DNA of 9,304 bases from Pseudomonadota bacterium (GTDB taxonomy: Bacteria > Pseudomonadota > Alphaproteobacteria > Rhizobiales > Xanthobacteraceae): assembly GCA_023387695.1 (NCBI GenBank), contig JAEWHT010000362.1, positions 1-9,304 on the forward strand, read 5' to 3'. The position numbers were made by a program, and so were the translations under genes. Numbering within the stretch: the first letter of the stretch is position 1; every line of letters starts with the position of its first letter. The notes beneath the pieces are model-generated. The model had not been told where the DNA came from, searched no databases, and was given only the letters and a program-made list of their open reading frames with translations. This document shows, in pieces, positions 1 through 6,430 of this stretch.

Positions 1-46
1 TGTTTCGTGACAAGAGTGTGATTTCTGGGCTAGGCTGACGACCGAG

Positions 47-775
47 ATGAGCATGCAGGACACCGCCTCCTCGGGCGTCGCGCTGTGGCGCCTCGTTGCC
101 GACGGCATCGAGCGCGGCATCGCCGACGGCCGCTTTGCCGCAGGCGACAAGCTGCCGGGCGAGATGGAAATCGCCGAAACCTATCGCGTCAATCGCCACA
201 CCGTGCGTCGTGCGCTCGCGGCGCTTGCCGAGCGCGGCATCGTGCGCGCCGAGCGCGGCAGCGGAACCTATGTCGAGGCGCAGAAGCTCGCTTATCCCCT
301 GCGCTCGCGCACACGCTTCTCCGAGATCGTTGGCGCCGAGGGCCGCGAGCCGCATGGCCGCATGATCGAAGCGACCGAAGATGTCGCGACTCGCGAGCTC
401 GCGCGGGAACTGGGATTGAAGGCCGGCGCGCCGCTGGTGCGGATCGAGGCCATTCGGCTGGCCGACCGCACGCCGATCTGCGTCTCCACGACGTGGCTAT
501 CGGCAGAGCGGTTTCCGGGCGCGGGCACTGTGTTTGCGGCGACGCGCTCGATGACGAAGATGCTCGAGCATTACGGGATCCGCGACTATCGCCGCGGCGC
601 CACCCGCATCACCGCAGGCATCGTCGACGCCACCGACGCCGCGCGGCTCGATCTACCGCTCGGGCGGCCGATCCTGGTGGTCGACGCGACGGACCTCGAT
701 CTCGAGGGCAAGCCGCTTGTGACCAAGCATTCGCGCTTTGCGGCGGAGCGGGTGGAGTTTTTGGTGGAGCCGTAG
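47..775 (+). CDS. phnF: PhnF-like GntR/HutC-family transcriptional regulator
   Basis: This 242-residue protein is probably the DNA-binding regulator of the phosphonate locus. Residues about 10-77 form a GntR winged helix-turn-helix: the segment GDKLPGEMEIAETYRVNR followed by TVRRALAALAERGIV and the wing GSGTYV is characteristic of the family. Residues about 90-238 fit a UTRA ligand-binding domain of the HutC/FarR subgroup. The length matches E. coli PhnF (about 240 residues). The ATG at 47 is used; the sequence before it (GACCGAG) is only a weak ribosome binding site, and another in-frame ATG lies two codons on. The gene converges on phnE2, with 21 bp between the two stop codons. Assignment as PhnF rather than another HutC-type regulator rests on the phn neighbours. 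Its ligand and operator cannot be read from the sequence. Confidence 0.85.
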   Translation: MSMQDTASSGVALWRLVADGIERGIADGRFAAGDKLPGEMEIAETYRVNRHTVRRALAALAERGIVRAERGSGTYVEAQKLAYPLRSRTRFSEIVGAEGREPHGRMIEATEDVATRELARELGLKAGAPLVRIEAIRLADRTPICVSTTWLSAERFPGAGTVFAATRSMTKMLEHYGIRDYRRGATRITAGIVDATDAARLDLPLGRPILVVDATDLDLEGKPLVTKHSRFAAERVEFLVEP

Positions 776-796
776 GGGCGCGCCAAGAATTCGGTC

Positions 797-1642
797 TCAA
801 GCCACCGCTCTTTGCCCAATAATCGCAAAGCGCAGCTTGCCGGAGATGAAATCGATCGCGGCGACCGCCACCAGGATCATCAGGATCAGGAACGACACCT
901 TCTGCCATTCCAGCACGCGTATCTGTTCGGCGAGTTGGAGGCCGATGCCGCCGGCGCCGACGATACCGATGATGGTGGCCGAGCGCGTGTTGGACTCGAT
1001 GAAATACAGCACCTGGCCGGCGATAACCGGCAGCACCTGCGGCATCAGGCCGAAGCGGATCTCGTGAAGCGCGCTGCCGCCGGAGGCGCGGATGCCTTCG
1101 ACCTGCTTCTGGTCAGCGCCTTCGATCGCTTCGGAGAACAACTTGCCGAAGGCACCGAAATCCGACACCGCGATCGCGAGCACGCCAGCGAACGGGCCGA
1201 GCCCGACCACGTTGATCCAGACCAGCGCCCAGATCAGCGTATCGACGCCGCGGATCGAATCGAGAAAGCGCCGCACCGGGAAGCGGACGATGCCTGGCAC
1301 GATATTCCGGGCCGCAAGCAAGCTGACCGGCAGCGCAAGCAACGCGGCGAGCGTCGTACCGAGCAGCGCGATCGACAGCGTCTCGCCCAAGGCCTTCAGA
1401 TAGAGCGGCAGCGACGAGCCGGGGTCCGGCGGCATCATCATCATGCTGATCCAGCCGAGCTGGTTCAGTCCCGCGATGAAGCGCGACGGCGAGAAATCGA
1501 GATCGACCAGGCCGAACACGAAGATCGCAAGCGCGGCGACGAGCATCGCCGGTGTCGCCAGCCGTGCCGATGCAGGGCGATTGAAGACATCGGGATAGCG
1601 CGCGCGGAGCTCGGCGGTGTTGACGTCCTGCGACTTACTCAA
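797..1642 (-). CDS. phnE: Phosphonate ABC transporter permease PhnE (second copy)
   Basis: This 281-residue inner-membrane permease is the last gene of the phnC-D-E-E operon and should form the transport channel with the preceding permease. Hydrophobic segments lie near residues 30-48, 85-112, 135-160, 205-222 and 252-275. The cytoplasmic EAA loop that docks on the ATPase is visible as EAIEGADQKQVEGIRASGG, followed by a MPQVLP turn. GIVGAGGIG is the conserved PhnE motif near the C-terminus. The start codon is TTG at 1642. It is supported by a strong AAGGAGG ribosome binding site seven bases upstream and by the TTGA overlap with the phnE1 stop, which indicates translational coupling. The protein is clearly diverged from the upstream PhnE, so the pair is likely a heterodimer and not a recent duplication. 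It could in principle carry phosphite or phosphate instead. Confidence 0.9.
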   Translation of the reverse strand: MSKSQDVNTAELRARYPDVFNRPASARLATPAMLVAALAIFVFGLVDLDFSPSRFIAGLNQLGWISMMMMPPDPGSSLPLYLKALGETLSIALLGTTLAALLALPVSLLAARNIVPGIVRFPVRRFLDSIRGVDTLIWALVWINVVGLGPFAGVLAIAVSDFGAFGKLFSEAIEGADQKQVEGIRASGGSALHEIRFGLMPQVLPVIAGQVLYFIESNTRSATIIGIVGAGGIGLQLAEQIRVLEWQKVSFLILMILVAVAAIDFISGKLRFAIIGQRAVA

Positions 1643-2523
1643 TGCCGCGCCTCCTTGCCGAACAGGCGGCCGCGCACCCAGCCGGTCGTGATGTCGATCA
1701 GGAAGACCGTGACGATGATGGTCACGAGGATGGCGCTGACGTCGGAGTAGTAGAATTTGCGGATCGCGACGATCAGCTCCTGACCGATGCCGCCGGCGCC
1801 GACGAAGCCCATCACCGAAGCCTCGCGCACATTAATCTCGAAGCGCAGCAGCGCGTAGCTGGCGTAGCCTGCCGAGACCTGCGGCAGGATCGCAAAGCGC
1901 ATGCAGGAGATCCAGCTCGCACCTGTCGATCGGATGCCCTCGACCGGCTTCATGTCGGCGTTCTCGACGATCTCCGAAAACAGCTTGCCGAGCGCACCGG
2001 TGGAGTGGATCGCGATCGCGAGCACGCCCGCGACCGGACCGAGGCCGAAAGCCATGACGAAGATCAGCGCGAAGACGATGCCGGGCACCGTGCGGGCGAA
2101 TTCGAGCAGTCGCCGAACCGTGAAGCGCAGCCACGGCGCGGGCGAGGTGTTTTCGGCTGCAAAGAAATTCAGCGCGAATGCCAGCACCGCGCCGATCAAC
2201 GTTCCGACATAGCTGATCAGCAGCGTCTCACCGAGCAGCTTCAGCCATTTGTGCAAGCCCCAGAACCATTCGCCGAAATTTGTCCAGACCCGCTGGCCGC
2301 TGTCGAGGGTGAGGATGCGATCGAAATAGCTGACGAAATTGCCGAAGTAAGTGAAGAAGGTGCGCAGATTCACCTCGGCCCCGAGCGAGGCCACGATCAG
2401 CGCAGCGACGAAGACGGCGAGGCCCGCCAGCAGGCGCACGCGCTTGCGTGCGATCGCCTTGCGATAGGCGGCGTTGAGGACGGCGAGCTGCTGCTCGGGA
2501 AGGATCGAAACCGCAATCGTCAT
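1639..2523 (-). CDS. phnE: Phosphonate ABC transporter permease PhnE (first copy)
   Basis: This is an inner-membrane permease of about 294 residues. After a charged N-terminus (AYRKAIARKRVR) there are membrane segments beginning RLLAGLAVFVAALIV, LLISYVGTLIGAVLAF and IVFALIFVMAFGLGPVAGVLAI. The ATPase-docking EAA loop is EIVENADMKPVEGIRSTGASW, ending in ILPQ, and GFVGAGGIGQELI is the PhnE C-terminal motif. I place the start at the ATG at 2523 (MTIAVS). An in-frame ATG at 2580 would add 19 residues but would make the terminator-like hairpin at 2549-2572 coding, which is unlikely. An in-frame GTG at 2532 is also possible. The ribosome binding site is weak either way. The stop overlaps the TTG start of the second phnE. 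The 69-nt gap to the phnD stop is the longest in the operon. Confidence 0.88.
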   Translation of the reverse strand: MTIAVSILPEQQLAVLNAAYRKAIARKRVRLLAGLAVFVAALIVASLGAEVNLRTFFTYFGNFVSYFDRILTLDSGQRVWTNFGEWFWGLHKWLKLLGETLLISYVGTLIGAVLAFALNFFAAENTSPAPWLRFTVRRLLEFARTVPGIVFALIFVMAFGLGPVAGVLAIAIHSTGALGKLFSEIVENADMKPVEGIRSTGASWISCMRFAILPQVSAGYASYALLRFEINVREASVMGFVGAGGIGQELIVAIRKFYYSDVSAILVTIIVTVFLIDITTGWVRGRLFGKEARH

Positions 2524-2543
2524 CGAAGGCACAGATCCATCAA

Positions 2544-2572
2544 GAAAAGAGCCGGGTCCATCGACCCGGCTC
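2544..2572 (-). terminator. Terminator-like hairpin between phnD and phnE1
   Basis: A perfect 10-bp inverted repeat (arms 2549-2558 and 2563-2572, GAGCCGGGTC and its complement, four-base loop) is followed in the direction of transcription by TTTTCTT. This is the shape of an intrinsic terminator, with a GC-rich stem and a short T run. It lies after the phnD stop and before the likely phnE1 start. In binding-protein-dependent transporters such a structure commonly reduces transcription into the permease genes or protects the upstream mRNA, so that more binding protein than permease is made. Whether it terminates or only stabilises the mRNA is inference. Confidence 0.75.
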
Positions 2573-2592
2573 CAGTACATCGTCCCGATAGC

Positions 2593-3522
2593 TCAGGACG
2601 CCTTCTTACGCAGATTGTCGACGAACTTAATCAGCTCGATGGTCTTGTTGTAATCGTCGTTGGCGATCGGTTCCCACGGCTTGTTCTTGCCGTCGGAGAG
2701 CTTCTTGAAGGCCTCGGGATCCTTCGTCGCCGCATCGAGGAAGGCCTTCTTGATGGCGGCCTTCATTTCCTCGGGCAGATCGCTCAGATAAGCGTAGGGC
2801 GAGTTGATGATGAGGTCGGACTTCACGATGATGCGGAAATCTTCCTTCTTCATCACGGTGCCGTCGGCCGACTTCACCATGCCTTTGTTGAGCATGCGGG
2901 TCAGGTTGGAATCGTCATCCGCGTTCCACCAATTGGCGGCAACGTCGACGGTGCCCTGGGCGAGCGCGAGAACGGCGTTCTCGTGGCTGCCGGTGAAGAC
3001 CACCTTGGAGAAATAGGCATCGGGATCGATGCCCATCGCGTTCAGCTTGAAGCGGGGCATGTTGTTGCCCGAGGTCGAGTTCGGATCAACCAGGCCCAGG
3101 TTCTTGCCCTTGAGGTCCTCGATCTTCTGGTACGGCGACTTCGCCAGCGTGTAGAACACCGAGTAATAGCCCTTCGACCCGTCGGAGTTGACGTCGATGA
3201 CGAAGGCATCGGTCTTGACGCCGGTGAGACGAGCACGCGCAAACGACGCCGGACCGTAATAGCCGATCTGGATGTTGCCGGCGCGCTGGCCTTCGATAAG
3301 AGCGGCGTAGTCGTTGGCGACGCGCAGCGTCACCTTGATGCCGAGTTCCTTCGAGAGATAGTTGATGAAGGGGCCATAGCGCTCGGTCACGCCCGAGCCG
3401 TTCTCGGCCGGAATCGCGGCGAAGGTGATCTCCGGATATTTCGTCTTCCAGTCCTCGGCGGACGCGGATCCGGCAAAGGTCAGCGCGGCAGCGCCGGCAA
3501 GAATGAGTCTGCGAGTGATCAT
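2593..3522 (-). CDS. phnD: Phosphonate ABC transporter periplasmic binding protein PhnD
   Basis: This 309-residue periplasmic protein captures phosphonates and delivers them to the PhnE permeases. Residues 1-22 form a clear signal peptide (MITRRLILAGAAALTFAGSASA) with likely cleavage before EDWKTKYPE. The mature part shows PhnD family motifs: a tyrosine-rich YYSVFY segment, the DPNSTSG phosphate/phosphonate-contacting loop with NNMPR after it, and SHENAVLALAQGTVDVAA. The start at 3522 is preferred over an in-frame ATG at 3567 because it gives a proper signal peptide and has a purine-rich ribosome binding site (GGAAGAGGG) a few bases upstream. The gene is 56 bp after phnC, and a strong hairpin follows it. 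Related proteins bind phosphite, phosphate or 2-aminoethylphosphonate, so the exact ligand is open. Confidence 0.93.
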   Translation of the reverse strand: MITRRLILAGAAALTFAGSASAEDWKTKYPEITFAAIPAENGSGVTERYGPFINYLSKELGIKVTLRVANDYAALIEGQRAGNIQIGYYGPASFARARLTGVKTDAFVIDVNSDGSKGYYSVFYTLAKSPYQKIEDLKGKNLGLVDPNSTSGNNMPRFKLNAMGIDPDAYFSKVVFTGSHENAVLALAQGTVDVAANWWNADDDSNLTRMLNKGMVKSADGTVMKKEDFRIIVKSDLIINSPYAYLSDLPEEMKAAIKKAFLDAATKDPEAFKKLSDGKNKPWEPIANDDYNKTIELIKFVDNLRKKAS

Positions 3523-3578
3523 GATACCCTCTTCCCAGGTTGAGGTCGGTTGAAACGAAAGGTGCAATGCGCAGCGGC

Positions 3579-4388
3579 TCAGGCCGCGGCGGCCGTTCCG
3601 AGTGCCGGAACGCCCTCGGGTGCCGGCGCAGGCGCACCACCCATGACGTCGGCGGCTTCGAGATCGTAGAGCTCACGCGCAACGAGATCGGTCAGCGCGG
3701 ACGGAGCGCCGTCGAACACTACCCGGCCCGCCGCCATGCCGATCAGGCGATCGCAATAGGTGCGCGCCAGATCGAGCGAATGCAGGTTGCAAAGCACGGT
3801 GATGCCGAAATGCTTGTTGATGCGCAGCAGCGCATCCATGACGATCTTGGTATTGCGCGGATCGAGCGAGGCAATCGGTTCGTCAGCGAGGATGATGTCG
3901 GGCTGCTGTACCAGTGCGCGGGCGATCGCGACGCGCTGCTGCTGACCGCCAGAGAGCTGGTCGGCGCGCTGGGCGGCAAGCGCAGCGATGTCGAACTGTT
4001 CGAGCGCCGACATGGCCAGCGCCTTGTCCTGCTCGGGCCAGATCTGCGACAGCGAGCGCCAGGCAGGCATGGTGGCAAGGCGTCCCATCAGCACGTTGGT
4101 CAGGACATCGAGCCGGCCGACCAGGTTGAACTGCTGGAAGATCATCGCCGAGCGCGCCCGCCACTGCCGCAGCTCTTTGCCGCGCAGCGCGGTGACGTCG
4201 AGGCCGTCAAACATGATGCGGCCCTGCGTCGGCGTCACCAGACGATTGATGGTTCGCAGCAAGGTCGACTTGCCGGCGCCGGAGCGCCCGATCACACCGA
4301 CGAACCCGCCGGGGGAGATTTGAAACGAGGCGTCGTCCACCGCGGCTTTTGCGCCGAAGCGGCACGTCAGACCTTCCACCACCAGCAT
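3579..4388 (-). CDS. phnC: Phosphonate ABC transporter ATP-binding protein PhnC
   Basis: This 269-residue cytoplasmic ATPase powers the PhnCDE importer. All ABC motifs are intact: Walker A GRSGAGKST (residues 34-42), Q-loop IFQQFNLV (near 85), signature LSGGQQQR (145-152), Walker B IILADEP (165-171) and a switch histidine in NLHSLD (203). FNLVGRLDVLTNVLMGRL is typical of PhnC. The ATG at 4388 is chosen because GGAG lies six bases upstream; an in-frame TTG at 4415 would add nine residues but has no visible ribosome binding site and would place an inverted repeat in the coding region. The C-terminal 24 residues or so are a low-complexity Ala/Pro tail (APAPAPEG, GTAAAA) outside the ATPase core. 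It is the first gene of the operon, transcribed away from the acyltransferase gene. Confidence 0.93.
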   Translation of the reverse strand: MLVVEGLTCRFGAKAAVDDASFQISPGGFVGVIGRSGAGKSTLLRTINRLVTPTQGRIMFDGLDVTALRGKELRQWRARSAMIFQQFNLVGRLDVLTNVLMGRLATMPAWRSLSQIWPEQDKALAMSALEQFDIAALAAQRADQLSGGQQQRVAIARALVQQPDIILADEPIASLDPRNTKIVMDALLRINKHFGITVLCNLHSLDLARTYCDRLIGMAAGRVVFDGAPSALTDLVARELYDLEAADVMGGAPAPAPEGVPALGTAAAA

Positions 4389-4392
4389 GCAG

Positions 4393-4413
4393 GGCTCCAG
4401 AGTAGCTGGAGCC
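4393..4413 (-). promoter_or_regulatory. Hairpin enclosing the phnC ribosome binding site
   Basis: A perfect 8-bp inverted repeat (GGCTCCAG and CTGGAGCC, five-base loop) lies just before the phnC ATG at 4388. The GGAG that best serves as the phnC Shine-Dalgarno sequence (4398-4395) is inside the 3' arm, six bases from the ATG, so the folded RNA would hide it. As DNA the same dyad could be a repressor operator, for example for PhnF. The sequence shows the dyad directly; either regulatory role is inference. Confidence 0.55.
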
Positions 4414-4433
4414 AACCGCTATCGCCGACGCTT

Positions 4434-4451
4434 GACACTTGTGTGACACAG
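4434..4451 (-). promoter_or_regulatory. Possible weak Pho box for phnC
   Basis: Read on the minus strand, two heptamers CTGTGTC and AAGTGTC are 11 bp apart, the geometry of a Pho box (consensus CTGTCAT, four bases, CTGTCAT). Each departs from consensus at several positions. A poor -10-like GATAGC lies about ten bases downstream at 4423-4418. This would point toward phnCDEE. The match is degenerate and may be chance. Confidence 0.35.
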
Positions 4452-4486
4452 CCATTGCGGTGCGGCGATCCTACACACTTCATCCC

Positions 4487-4515
4487 CTGTCATCGTGTCG
4501 TCATGACATTGTCAT
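4487..4515 (+). promoter_or_regulatory. Pho box with three heptamer repeats
   Basis: Three heptamers lie in direct orientation at an exact 11-bp period: CTGTCAT (4487-4493), TCGTCAT (4498-4504) and TTGTCAT (4509-4515). The first matches the PhoB half-site consensus exactly, and the others keep GTCAT or TGTCAT. Two such half-sites make a standard Pho box; three allow more than one PhoB dimer register. The orientation points to the acyltransferase-phnM-DUF1045 operon, but its place between divergent operons could serve both. I see no convincing -10 element downstream. PhoB control of phosphonate genes is well established. Confidence 0.75.
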
Positions 4516-4562
4516 CGAGCCCCTCGAAGAGGAACGCCCGCCCTCGAATTTTGGGATGCAAC

Positions 4563-5222
4563 ATGGCCGGCAAGGTGCTTTCGGTCGAACCGACCATCGA
4601 TCCTTCGGCGAAACTGCACGAGGTCAGGCTCGGCGCTTACACCGAGGTCGGCGCGCGCACCATCCTGCATGAAGTGGCAATGGGCGATTACTCCTATGTC
4701 GTGAACGATTCGCAGATCACCTACACGACGATCGGAAAATTCTGCTCGATCGCGGCGATGACGCGGATCAATCCCGGCAATCATCCGATGCACCGTGCCA
4801 CGCAAGCGCATTTCACTTACCGCTCCAGCGCCTACTTCCCCGGCGAGAGTGACGACACCGATTTCTTCGAGTGGCGCCGCCAGCACCACGTCCATATCGG
4901 CCACGACGTCTGGATCGGCCATGGCGCGGTCGTACTGCCGGGCCGCAACATCGGCACCGGCGCGGTGATCGCGGCCGGAGCGATCGTCACCAAGGATGTG
5001 CCGGCCTATGCGATCGTTGCCGGCAATCCGGCGCGGATCGTGCGGCGGCGGTTCTCGGAAGAGGTTGCCGGGCGACTGGCGAAGCTGGCATGGTGGGACT
5101 GGGATCACGACAAATTGCGTGCGGCGCTGCCCGATTTCCGCAAGCTCGCGATTGAAGATTTCCTGACGACGTACGAAGCAGGGGTCCATTCCCCTGCCAG
5201 CAAACGAAGCGCGGTCGCGTGA
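4563..5222 (+). CDS. Phosphonate-operon hexapeptide-repeat acyltransferase
   Basis: This 219-residue protein belongs to the left-handed beta-helix acyltransferases, most like the subgroup found in phosphonate operons. Imperfect hexapeptide repeats run from about residue 15 to 65 and again from 110 to 145 (HIGHDVWIGHGAVV, GTGAVIAAGAIVTKDVP), followed by the usual closing motif YAIVAGNPARIVRRRF. Between the two blocks is a loop with NPGNHPMHR, where His74 is the expected catalytic base of the xenobiotic/chloramphenicol acetyltransferase type. The reaction is not established; acetylation of an aminoalkylphosphonate, as done by the unrelated PhnO, is a plausible guess. An in-frame ATG at 4503 is rejected because it lies inside the Pho box; the ATG at 4563 has a weak GGGA eight bases upstream. 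Its stop overlaps the phnM GTG start. Confidence 0.85.
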   Translation: MAGKVLSVEPTIDPSAKLHEVRLGAYTEVGARTILHEVAMGDYSYVVNDSQITYTTIGKFCSIAAMTRINPGNHPMHRATQAHFTYRSSAYFPGESDDTDFFEWRRQHHVHIGHDVWIGHGAVVLPGRNIGTGAVIAAGAIVTKDVPAYAIVAGNPARIVRRRFSEEVAGRLAKLAWWDWDHDKLRAALPDFRKLAIEDFLTTYEAGVHSPASKRSAVA

Positions 5223-6412
5223 CAGACATTTTCATCGAAGGTGGCCGGACCCTTGTTAGCTCCGAGCTCGCTGAAACTTCACTCTCCGTATCCGGAACGG
5301 ACATTACGCAGATCGACGCACCGCGCGGCCGTGCGCGGCTCGCGATCAATGCGCGCAATTTGCTGGTGCTGCCGGGCATCGTCGACATTCACGGCGATGC
5401 ATTCGAGCGGCAGATGATGCCGCGCGCCGGCGTCGACTTCCCGATCGACGTCGCGCTGGCCGACACCGACCGGCAGGTCATCAGCAACGGCATCACCACG
5501 GTATTCCACGCCACGACCTGGTCGTGGGAGCCGGGCCTGCGCAGTGGCGACAATGCCAGGCGCCTGCTCGTGGCGATCGAGCGGCAGCGTCCGCACTTTG
5601 CGGCCGACACCCGCTTCCATCTGCGCCACGAGACCTACAATCTCGACGCTGAGGCCGAGATCGGCCAGTGGCTCGCCGAGGGCCGCGTCGACCTGTTCGC
5701 ATTTAACGACCACATGGACGGGGTCGTCGCCGACATCTCCAATCCGCGCAAACGCAACCGCATGGTGGAGCGCACCGGCCTGTCGAGCGAGGATTTCGAC
5801 AAGCTCGTTACGCATATCGTCTCGCGCGCGGCCGATGTTCCGGCATCGATCACCCGCATCGCAGCTGCGGCACGTGGCGCCGAAGTGCGGATGCTGTCGC
5901 ATGACGATCAGACGCCGGCGATGCGCCGGGATTTTCGCGCCATGGGCGTGAGGCTCGCCGAGTTTCCGGTCAACGAGGAGACGGCGCGCGAGGCAGCCGA
6001 CCACGGCGATGCCATCGTCTATGGTGCGCCGAACGTCGTGCGCGGCGGCAGCCATACCGGCTGGACCAAGGCGTCCGACATGATTGCGAAAGGCCTCTGC
6101 TCGGTGCTGGCCTCGGATTATTATTATCCGGCCCCCCTGCTCGCCGCGTTCCGGCTTGCCGCCGACGGCGTGCTGCCGCTGACGGAAGCCTGGAAGCTGA
6201 TCTCGGCCGCACCGTCACAAGCCACCGGCCTGACCGATCGCGGCACGCTCGCCGCGGGCCATCGCGCCGACATCCTGCTGGTCGACGACAGCGCGCCGCT
6301 GCGGCCACGGCTGGTCGCCGTGATTGCGGCCGGCAAGCTCGTGCATCTCACCGATGCGAGCAGGTTGCTCGACACAGCGACGACGCCGCGCGAGACTGTC
6401 GTTGCGGCATAA
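5219..6412 (+). CDS. phnM: PhnM-like amidohydrolase (ribosylphosphonate triphosphate diphosphatase family)
   Basis: This 397-residue metal-dependent hydrolase has the PhnM layout. In the C-P lyase pathway PhnM removes pyrophosphate from alpha-D-ribose 1-methylphosphonate 5-triphosphate. Likely metal and active-site residues are H58-x-D60 in PGIVDIHGDAFERQ, H134/H137 in FHLRHE, D164-H165, H228-D229-D230 in LSHDDQTP, the segment YGAPNVVRGGSHTG (268-281) and D300 in LASDYYYPAPL. Most of these match E. coli PhnM as I recall it, but the first motif differs (HGDAFERQMMPR versus HTDNLDKFFTPR) and HATTWSWEPG has no close counterpart there. It may therefore be a diverged paralogue with another substrate. 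The start is GTG at 5219, overlapping the previous stop as GTGA, so translation is probably coupled. No in-frame ATG appears until residue 66. Confidence 0.85.
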   Translation: MTDIFIEGGRTLVSSELAETSLSVSGTDITQIDAPRGRARLAINARNLLVLPGIVDIHGDAFERQMMPRAGVDFPIDVALADTDRQVISNGITTVFHATTWSWEPGLRSGDNARRLLVAIERQRPHFAADTRFHLRHETYNLDAEAEIGQWLAEGRVDLFAFNDHMDGVVADISNPRKRNRMVERTGLSSEDFDKLVTHIVSRAADVPASITRIAAAARGAEVRMLSHDDQTPAMRRDFRAMGVRLAEFPVNEETAREAADHGDAIVYGAPNVVRGGSHTGWTKASDMIAKGLCSVLASDYYYPAPLLAAFRLAADGVLPLTEAWKLISAAPSQATGLTDRGTLAAGHRADILLVDDSAPLRPRLVAVIAAGKLVHLTDASRLLDTATTPRETVVAA

Positions 6413-6430
6413 ATTGGCTATGCTCCGGTA

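Noticed and set aside
1..46. Possible Pho half-site TTGTCAC (minus strand) upstream of phnF
   Set aside because: There is only one half-site, its 11-bp partner is a poor match, and the window ends too soon to judge the promoter.
776..796. Terminator between the convergent phnF and phnE2 genes
   Set aside because: Only the short palindrome GGCGCGCC is present, with no stem-loop of useful length and no T run.
812..1750. Open + strand frame of about 310 codons opposite phnE2
   Set aside because: It is the antisense shadow of the permease, rich in Asp, Arg, Glu and His, with no recognisable motif.
1642..3543. Open + strand frame of over 600 codons opposite phnE1 and phnD
   Set aside because: It lies antisense to two well-supported transporter genes, and its Arg/Asp/His-rich composition is typical of a GC-rich shadow frame. 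It has no domain resemblance and no ribosome binding site.
4432..4437. TTGACA as a sigma-70 -35 element on the + strand
   Set aside because: No -10-like hexamer is present 16-18 bp downstream; the region there reads TTGCGG.
3540..4562. Long upstream in-frame extension of the acyltransferase
   Set aside because: This part is antisense to phnC and crosses the promoter region and Pho box. The recognisable protein starts at 4563.
4503..4562. Alternative ATG for the acyltransferase at 4503
   Set aside because: It is in frame but lies within the third Pho heptamer region, so it would usually be upstream of the transcript start. The added 20 residues are Ser/Arg-rich with no family resemblance.
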